A stretch of 64,000 nt of DNA from Knoxdaviesia capensis (lineage: Eukaryota; Ascomycota; Sordariomycetes; Microascales; Gondwanamycetaceae), in assembly GCA_001510575.1 (NCBI GenBank), contig LNGK01000001.1, positions 558,001 through 622,000 of the forward strand, read 5' to 3'. The translations under genes and the position numbers were made by a program. Position 1 is the stretch's first letter. The number at the start of each line of letters is the position of its first letter. Positions 57,629-64,000 of the stretch are shown here, piece after piece. The notes under the pieces are model-generated. The model saw nothing but the letters and a program-made list of their open reading frames with translations. It was not told where the DNA came from and made no database searches.

Positions 57629-58997
57629 ATGGTTCAAGTAGATACTAGAGTGCCGGTATGGCTGGATTGCGATCCGGGCCATGACGTATGTGGTTCCCCG
57701 TGTTCCCGTCTGTCGCACATGGTTGGTCGTGCTGATTTTTGGCTGCTGCTCTAGGACACATTCGCCATTCTCCTTGCGGCGTACCACCCTGGAATCAAGT
57801 TGCTGGGAATTTCCACAGTCCACGGAAACGCGACGTTAGAGTACGATGTCCCCCGTTGCGCGTTCCCCCACGTGAGCATCCAGACAAACTAACCCTCCCG
57901 CCATCTTCAGCAAAACCACCCACAACGCCTCGTCAATTCTGACAGCGATCGCCAAGCAGACCGAGATCTGCGTGTACCCCGGCGCGGCGTCGCCGTCGGT
58001 GCGCCCGTCGATGCACACGCCGACCGCCATCCACGGCGAATCCGGCCTCGACGGCACCGACCTGCTCCCGCGCGGCCTAGCAAAGATCGACGAGTCCATC
58101 CCCGCGGTCGACGCCATGGCGGCAGCCCTGCTGGCCGAGCCGGCCGGCACCGCGTGGCTGGTGGCCACGGGCGCGATGACGAACGCCGCCGCGCTCTTCG
58201 CGGCGCACCCGACCGTTGCGGCGCACCTGAAGGGCGTGTCGATCATGGGCGGCGCGGTGGGCGGCGGGTTCACGCAGGCCGTGCTGGGCAAGGTCGACGG
58301 CGTGCCGCGCATCGGCAACTGGAGCCAGTTCGCCGAGTTCAATATCCTGGTGGATCCCGAGGCGGCCGCCGCGCTGTTTGACAACCCCGTGCTGAAGACC
58401 AAGCTCACCATGGTCCCGCTGGACCTTACCCACCAGGTGCTGGCGACGGATGCCGTGCAGCAGCTGTTGCTGCATGGGCCGGGTACCGGCGGTTCGCTCG
58501 GCGAGGGCAAGACGGTGCTGCGCACAATGCTGGTTGAGCTGCTGATGTTCTTTGCCAAGACCTACAGGTAAGTCCGTGGTGGATTGTCGAACTTCCACGC
58601 TCCCTATGCTCTGCTCATGTACTCACACGTGCTGCCGTTTAGTGACGTCTTCGGCATCACCGACGGCCCACCGCTGCACGACCCGCTTGCCGTTGCCGCC
58701 GTACTCACCGGCACCCCCTTCGAAATCCCCTTCTACGACTGGGACGTGTCCGCGCTCGGCACCACATCCGCACCGGCGACGGGCGAGCGCTTCGACGTCT
58801 CCGTGGTGACGGAGGGCTCGATTGACGACGCGCGCGCGGGTAAGGCGCAGACCGGCCGCACGGTAGCCGTCCCGCTGGCGGCCGGGGAGCCGGGGGTGCG
58901 GATTCCGCGCGGATTGGACATTGTGGCGTTTTGGAAAATCATTGAAGAGTGCATTGAGCGCGCGGATGCGGCGAATGCGGCTGCTGGGATTCCGTGA
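57629..58997 (+). CDS. Inosine/uridine-preferring nucleoside hydrolase
   Basis: It cleaves the N-glycosidic bond of ribonucleosides in pyrimidine and purine salvage (URH1/IunH family), in the cytosol. Four exons (57629-57685, 57755-57840, 57911-58567, 58643-58997) give 384 residues. The calcium- and ribose-binding motif DCDPGHDD is at 13-20, exactly across the first splice. GISTVHGNATLDKT follows, then the family's VYPGAASP, IHGESGLDG and MTNAAALF, the IMGGAVGGG loop, and FAEFNILVDPEAA. MVPLDLTHQVL and the active-site GITDGPPLHDPLAV (His-Asp) come near the third junction. No signal peptide is present. All key residues are intact, so it should be active. It converges on the carrier gene, with 271 bases between the stop codons. 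Confidence 0.95.
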
Positions 58998-59268
58998 GTG
59001 GGCGGTTGGTTATACCCATCAAGGATGATAGATAAAGACTGCTGCTACATAGAGATGAATAAATAAAAGATGCATTGAAGATCATGAATGTTATGCAAAT
59101 GGTAATGGCCTAAGGATGTTCTGGTGACTCTTAAAAACGGAGAATGAACAACAAACTGAAGGCAAGAAACCCCTGTAACCCAACGCCTAGCTAAAATCTA
59201 CCCAACCTGACAAAAAGAAGAGCACAGTATGATACAAGATTGAACAAGGTTTAGAATGCTTGAACGAC

Positions 59269-60388
59269 TCATAGCGTTCGTTCTACAGGCTGGTCAAGGG
59301 ACTGCATGAGGGTGAGTGCACGGCCGTAGACCCAAACAGTAACGGCACTGTTGGGGGTATTCTTGATCAACGCGATCGGCAGACCGCGGTACAGGCCGCG
59401 CAAGCCTTCCCGAGCAACAATGCTGCGGAAGGCGGCCGTAGTGGACGAGTACTCCGGGATGTTCTTGTAGACGTATTTCCCGCGCGTGGGCCCCTGCACC
59501 TGCATGCGTTTGCGCACCAGATCGAACGGAAACACGGCGGTTTTCGACACCATGCTCGCAATGCCGCCGGCGGTGGCGTCGGCGCCGCCCCACGGCATGT
59601 GCACGCCGTCGAGGGCCTCGCGCAGCGTCTCGTACAGGGCGAAGAAGATGCCCATCTGCGGGGCAATCTGGCCGAGCGTGGGGCCCAGGCCGCGGAAGAA
59701 GCCGCGCACGCCCTCGTCGTGGCGGATGGCCACGCACGCGCTCCACAGGCTGGGGTACACGCGCTGCGTGCCCTGCGCGGCGAAGCGCGTGCGCAGCAGG
59801 TCCAGCGGGTACGTTGTGATGATGCCGGAGGCGCCGCCGACCGTGCCCGCGATCAGCGACTCGGTGGCATGTGGGAGCGTGTCAGGGCCCAGCGTGCGGT
59901 GCAGCAGGTCGGTGGTTTTGCGGTAGACGACGAATTGCACCGCGGTGTATGTGGCGTACATCACCTCGGCGGGCACGTTGCCCTTCCAGAAGGCGGTGAT
60001 GCCTTCATTGCGGAGGATGTTCGTGACGGTCGTCCACGTGCCATGGAAGGCGCGGGGAGGTGTGGTGTTCGGCGCGGAGGCCGTCGGCTCGGGGACGGGG
60101 GATCTGGCGATGTACTGGAGTTGGAGGCGGATTTTGATTACGTCGAGCGGGGCGGTGACGAATCTAGGAAACAAGCAGAGCAAGAGTCAGTGAGAGTCCG
60201 GCGTTGGTGGGGTCGAGTGTCGGATGAGTTCGGTGGCCGGACCTGGCTGTGAGTCCGGCAATGACTCCGGCAGCAAGGCTTTGCGCGGTCGTGCCCTGCA
60301 CATATAAGGCGTGTTAGAAGCCCAGAAGAGCTATAGAGGATCCAGGGCATCATGTTCATACCTCGTCTTTCACATGTTGATAGACCAT
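59269..60388 (-). CDS. tpc1: Mitochondrial thiamine pyrophosphate carrier
   Basis: It imports thiamine pyrophosphate across the inner mitochondrial membrane. Three exons (60388-60362, 60295-60243, 60163-59269) give 324 residues, normal for the mitochondrial carrier family (about 300). Three repeats carry the carrier signature: PLDVIKIRLQ, PLDLLRTRF and PFDLVRKRMQ. Each is followed by a G-rich second-helix motif (GITAFWKGNVPAEVMY, GVRGFFRGLGPTLGQIAP, GLRGLYRGLPIALIKNTP). SAVTVWVYGRAL near the end and the N-terminal AGVIAGLTARFVTAPLDVIK fit TPC1 among carriers. The first two coding exons are tiny (27 and 53 nt), and intron 2 uses the donor GTCCGG. The substrate is inferred from resemblance only; another coenzyme carrier is possible. 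Confidence 0.85.
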
Positions 60389-60661
60389 AGCTATAGCAGA
60401 GGATCCTAGGCACAAGTATCCAAGCGCAAATTGTGAGTGATGGAGATGGAGGAAAGGTGGGTTTTCAGTTGGGTAGATTTTAGAGGTCCATGATAACAGC
60501 AGGAAGAGATTCTGTTTTGAGAGTTCTAGAGAGGGAACAAAACAAAGAATGGAACTTGAAGCTAATATAGAGATGTTTATCAGGGAGATACACATCAAGC
60601 GTGGAATGTGTAATCAAAGAATGGGCAAAAGGGATGATGGTGAGATGATGGAGATATTTGC

Positions 60662-60719
60662 AAAAAATAAAATAAAAATAAAATAGAAAATAGAAAATAA
60701 AAAATAAAAAATAAAAACT
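60662..60719. repeat. A-rich tandem array of aaaata/aaaatag units
   Basis: About nine imperfect 5-8 base units of A with single T or TAG, making a 58-base A/T-only stretch (apart from a few G) about 270 bases upstream of TPC1. Confidence 0.8.
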
Positions 60720-60752
60720 ATAAGCCCGATAAGGAAGGAACCATCACCGATA

Positions 60753-60773
60753 TAACCCTAAGCTTCTAACCCT
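60753..60773. promoter_or_regulatory. Telobox-like motifs upstream of TPC1
   Basis: The sequence taaccctaagcttctaaccc carries two CTAACCC-type units about 370 bases before the TPC1 ATG. Confidence 0.4.
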
Positions 60774-62332
60774 CGCCGCCAATGACGCCGCTCCACTTGT
60801 TACATCCCGCATGCTCATCCCGGAGTTCGTTCCACGTCCCTTGCAATGATGGAAAATGCCCAAGTAAGCTTCCATTCCCCGGCGCCATGATTTATGCCCC
60901 GACACGGAGATCTCAGGAGCAACCTTCACACATCTGCACGTCAATACATCACATCATGCGTGCACCGCTTCCATGCTAACCCTCAGGCTGGCCACATACG
61001 AATAAATGAGCGTCTTCACCACGTGCTCGTTTCTCTGCAAGAGCAAGAACCAAGAGCCCAGGGTTGCACCTTCCCAACTCAAATCTGGGGTAGTCGACTT
61101 CTCCCCCGCGCTGAAAGTGGGCATGACCAACGGATTTCCCCGGGTTTCATTGGCTGTACCCCTCTGAGGAAAGAGCGAACGGAGTATTTTTCGCCGACGA
61201 GCGTTCCTTCCACGACGTTACAGGGCGCTACAAAGTATCTAGACAGGGAAAATTCCAGACCCACTCTGAGAATCCGGAGGAAGGGAAATTGAGAAAAGTC
61301 ACGGTGCTTTTTTCTACTCGCCTTTTTATCGTTCTGCTTCTTCCTCCTCTGTATTCTTGCTTTCGGTTTTGTTTTTCTTCCTTCTTGTATTTTCTTCGTG
61401 AAGCTCCTTTTATTGTTTCGTGTTTCGTGCTTCGTTCGTCCTTTCTTAACTGACTCTCTCTAGCTGACGGGAAGAGAACACATCTGGCCTGTCCATCCTC
61501 CTCCTCTGCGGCAATCCTCTAATCATCACCAGGTTGCTCTCTCTGTGTGTGATTTCCTCTCCTCTCCTGAGTACGAAAAGGTGGCTTCATTATCAGATAA
61601 CGCGACTGTTTTCTGTCTCGTTTCTTCCTTCGACTTCTCGTGTCTATGTGTGACGCTGGTGGCCGCGCTGTGTCTCTGCTTCGCCCTCTTTCTCACGACA
61701 AGCCATACGGTGGCTCCGAGCCCACGCACTCCTGTCTCTCTCTCCCGGGCGTGCCCTAGCATCTCGGTTTCCATTTCACCCTCTCATTTTGTCATCGTCC
61801 TCGCCGGATCTCGGTTCGCTGCTTTCTTTTTTTCACATCCTCTCACTCCTTTTTCACTGGCCCGCAGCGTCCTCGCCACACATCCAGCTGAGACTCTGAA
61901 TCAAGCTGCATCATCTTGACTCTCACCCAAAGCTCTCGGGGGGGTTCCAGCCAATCACCGGCCCCTGCTCTTCACCTACGTATCATCGTCAGGCGCAGCT
62001 CCAACCTGCATGTGACAGCGACCAAACCCAACAGTTCCACACATTGGTTGTTGTCGCCACAAACAATTTGTGGCTGCACAGGCAGACACAACATCTCCTT
62101 ATTTCGCGATTTGCTTAAATATTCCCCTCTCGACGTCGCTTTTCTCCCGGAATACCTATTCAAACCTGATCTCGGTGTCAACGTTTTACTTAAACGCAGT
62201 TGATATCAATCTTGTACCGGCTAATTGCTTCTATCTACCCTTTCAGCCGCTGGTTCTGGACTCAATCTCACCCCCACGCACCTCCGGTTTTTCTCTGCCC
62301 TTCCTCCTCTGTTTCCTTCCCTTCACCTCACA

Positions 62333-63607
62333 ATGACACAAAACAAGCCGTTCCGCCCGGATTGCGCCCGGGTAATTGGCCCCATCCTTCCCGCCTTGGC
62401 TGCCGCCGCCGCTGCCACCGAGCCGCCCGCGGCTATTCTTCCTCTTCTGACTCCCATCCTCCGCCAACGCGTCCAGTTGCTCTCGTCCGGCAGCTCAGAC
62501 CCGTACCTGCAACTGCTCTGTTCCGACAAGTCCAAGGTCTCGCGACTGTCAGAAATCGTTCACAGCGAGGCCCTCGAGCCGCACCCGGTGTCGGGAGAGG
62601 TCGAGATTGACTGGGACTACGATTCCACCATCGTCTTCCTCAGACTTGACCAGGAGACCCTTCAGGCGTTTGTGGTTCTTGGCTCGGCCGATATCGTCTT
62701 CCAGCTCGTCTACTGCGTCGGTGACAAGGAGGGCGGAGGCGATGGCTGGCGCATTGGGGACATCGGCGTGGCGGATTCGGCCACTGCCGCTCTGCAATCG
62801 TTCGGCGGCTTCTCGTCCATCGCGCTGGCCGAGAGCATGTTCGAACAGCAGCACCAGCAGATCAAGCTCAACGCGGCGCGCTCCGCCTCGACACACCATG
62901 ACGATGAGGAGGACGACGGCGGCTACTGGGATCGCTACGACGCGACTCCGTCCCGCACCCCCGCAGCTGCTACCCCCGCAGCGAAACGCTCGCCGGCGCC
63001 GACTTCCATGCGCAACGGCGGCCACTCTTACCTCCACCCCTCCCACAGCCACCTGTCCACCACCACCAACGAAGACGACTACTATGCGCAGTACGACTCT
63101 GTCCAGCCGGCCATGGACAACTACGACCCCGACGAAGCCGCCGGTGTGGACGAGCAGAGCACCGTGCCGCACATCCAGGACACCATCCGGCCCGTGCAGC
63201 CCGTGCAAATCCCCAGTCTCGTCGCCGAGGAGGCCAACGGCGACGCCGTGAACACGCAGAGCATGTTCCCCGCCGATCCCAGCACCGAGACTGACGCCAC
63301 CGCCATCAACGGCACGTCGGTCTCGCTCGATGAGATCGGCGCCGCGGCCGCCGCCTCCGCCAGCGCGCTCGCCCACCCGCGGCCGGCGTCCAGCGCGTCG
63401 TCCAACGGCAGCGCCACCGTTGCGCGGCTGGAGGAATCGGCGGGCAAGCGCGAGCAGAGCGAGTTCGGTGTCAAGCAGCATGTGTCGCGCAGCATCCGGA
63501 GCTTGTTTCTCCTGGCGCGGGCGTCCGGTATCGAGCGCGAGGAGTTTGAGCGGCTGGTGCATACTGAGTTGGATGTGCTGGGCATGATGGAGGATGCGGA
63601 GATGTGA
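62333..63607 (+). CDS. Conserved fungal protein of unknown function
   Basis: A single exon of 424 codons starting ccctcacaATGACACAAAAC. The N-terminal half (1 to about 190) looks like one globular domain: Ala-rich helix (PILPALAAAAAATEPPAAIL), LRQRVQLLSSGSSDPYLQLL, IDWDYDSTIVFLRLDQETLQ, FVVLGSADIVFQLVYCV and WRIGDIGVADSATAALQSFGG. The middle (about 195-380) is disordered and acidic with Tyr- and Asp-rich patches (DDEEDDGGYWDRYDATPSRT, NEDDYYAQYDS). The C-terminus is a helical segment, GVKQHVSRSIRSLFLLARAS followed by GIEREEFERLVHTELDVLGM. I recall similar uncharacterised proteins in Aspergillus. No catalytic motif, signal peptide or membrane span is visible. Confidence 0.8.
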   Translation: MTQNKPFRPDCARVIGPILPALAAAAAATEPPAAILPLLTPILRQRVQLLSSGSSDPYLQLLCSDKSKVSRLSEIVHSEALEPHPVSGEVEIDWDYDSTIVFLRLDQETLQAFVVLGSADIVFQLVYCVGDKEGGGDGWRIGDIGVADSATAALQSFGGFSSIALAESMFEQQHQQIKLNAARSASTHHDDEEDDGGYWDRYDATPSRTPAAATPAAKRSPAPTSMRNGGHSYLHPSHSHLSTTTNEDDYYAQYDSVQPAMDNYDPDEAAGVDEQSTVPHIQDTIRPVQPVQIPSLVAEEANGDAVNTQSMFPADPSTETDATAINGTSVSLDEIGAAAAASASALAHPRPASSASSNGSATVARLEESAGKREQSEFGVKQHVSRSIRSLFLLARASGIEREEFERLVHTELDVLGMMEDAEM

Positions 63608-64000
63608 TTTCTCCGTTTACCTGGCCTTTTTCTTTTCTTCCCCTTTCATTGTGTTAAAGCGTGCGTCACGCATTCTGAGATTCTGTGTAACATAGCCCAT
63701 TTTTCTCTTTTTCTACATCTGTGCCGGAGTTTTCATGTTGGATTTCTTGCTGCTCTTTTCTGAGATCGTTTGGGTTTATCTGGCTTTTGCAACACAGGCC
63801 CTGGCACTGTGGGGTTTCTTCATTTGGGATCTTCTATTCTGGCGATATATTCCTGGATGGTGCCGGCGTTCTTTTCTCTTTTTTTAGTATCTGACTCCAG
63901 TCATCTATGGGAACATTCAAATGAAATTCATCTAGATCTCTTTGGGTTTACTTAATGAGCTTCAATGTCGTGACGGCGATGCTTTTTTTTGCAAGTTAAG
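63608..64000. other. 3' UTR and downstream sequence of the last gene
   Basis: T-rich sequence typical of a 3' UTR. It continues to the window edge with no gene start visible. Confidence 0.5.

Larger units (their letters stand above)
60389..62332. promoter_or_regulatory. Divergent promoter region, TPC1 and the 424-residue gene
   Basis: 1.9 kb. Near TPC1 there is an A/T-rich tandem array (about 60662-60719) and telobox-like motifs (60753-60773). From about 61290 to 62332 the + strand is pyrimidine-rich and leads into the ATG at 62333, so a long 5' leader with several upstream ATGs is likely. No other gene is recognisable. Confidence 0.45.

Noticed and set aside
46771..60388. Biosynthetic or DNA-repair gene cluster
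   Set aside because: Neighbours are unrelated housekeeping functions (repair, splicing, salvage, transport) with mixed orientation and no synthase or transporter set.

Overview
The window is nuclear DNA from a filamentous ascomycete, most likely of the class Eurotiomycetes. Genes carry short GT...AG introns (about 50 to 500 nt), coding third positions are GC-rich, and several genes belong to families typical of Aspergillaceae-like fungi: PAL1, DUF3433, WSC/GPI, fungal SET and fungal kinase-like proteins. I cannot name genus or species. About 15 protein genes cover roughly 30% of the window. No rRNA, tRNA, CRISPR array or intact transposon was found by eye.

Layout. 1-4.7 kb: V-ATPase proteolipid c (+), converging on a conserved small protein of unknown function (-). 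4.7-9.7 kb: no supported gene. 9.7-11.2 kb: SET-domain protein with an N-terminal signal peptide (-). 11.2-17.7 kb: no supported gene. 17.7-19.6 kb: proline/serine-rich orphan (+). 22-24.9 kb: DUF3433 multispanning membrane protein (-). 27.2-28.6 kb: secreted two-FAS1 protein (+). 28.8-30.2 kb: Rad51-paralogue-like protein without a recognisable Walker A (-). 31.1-33.3 kb: PAL1 morphology protein (-), starting with a 13-nt coding exon. 33.3-45.3 kb: about 12 kb with no supported gene. 45.3-46.0 kb: WSC-domain, probably GPI-anchored protein (+). 46.8-50.7 kb: translesion polymerase REV1 (-). 51.1-53.8 kb: fungal kinase-like protein with a possible PD-(D/E)XK segment (+). 55.2-56.9 kb: RED/IK-like spliceosomal protein (+). 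57.6-59.0 kb: nucleoside hydrolase (+). 59.3-60.4 kb: mitochondrial thiamine pyrophosphate carrier (-). 62.3-63.6 kb: conserved protein of unknown function (+).

The genes do not form one pathway. Two fit genome maintenance (REV1 and the Rad51-like protein). A second set fits cell surface and shape (WSC, FAS1, PAL1, possibly DUF3433). The rest are housekeeping. There is no biosynthetic gene cluster. The most unusual points are the degenerate Rad51-like protein, the SET protein with a signal peptide, the kinase-like gene lying between two conserved housekeeping genes, three UBM-like motifs in REV1, telomere-repeat-like (telobox) motifs close to many gene starts, and very large ORF-free spacers with strand-biased pyrimidine leaders.

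Gene models were built by hand from splice signals, reading-frame continuity and family resemblance. Family calls come from recognising motifs, not from a database search.
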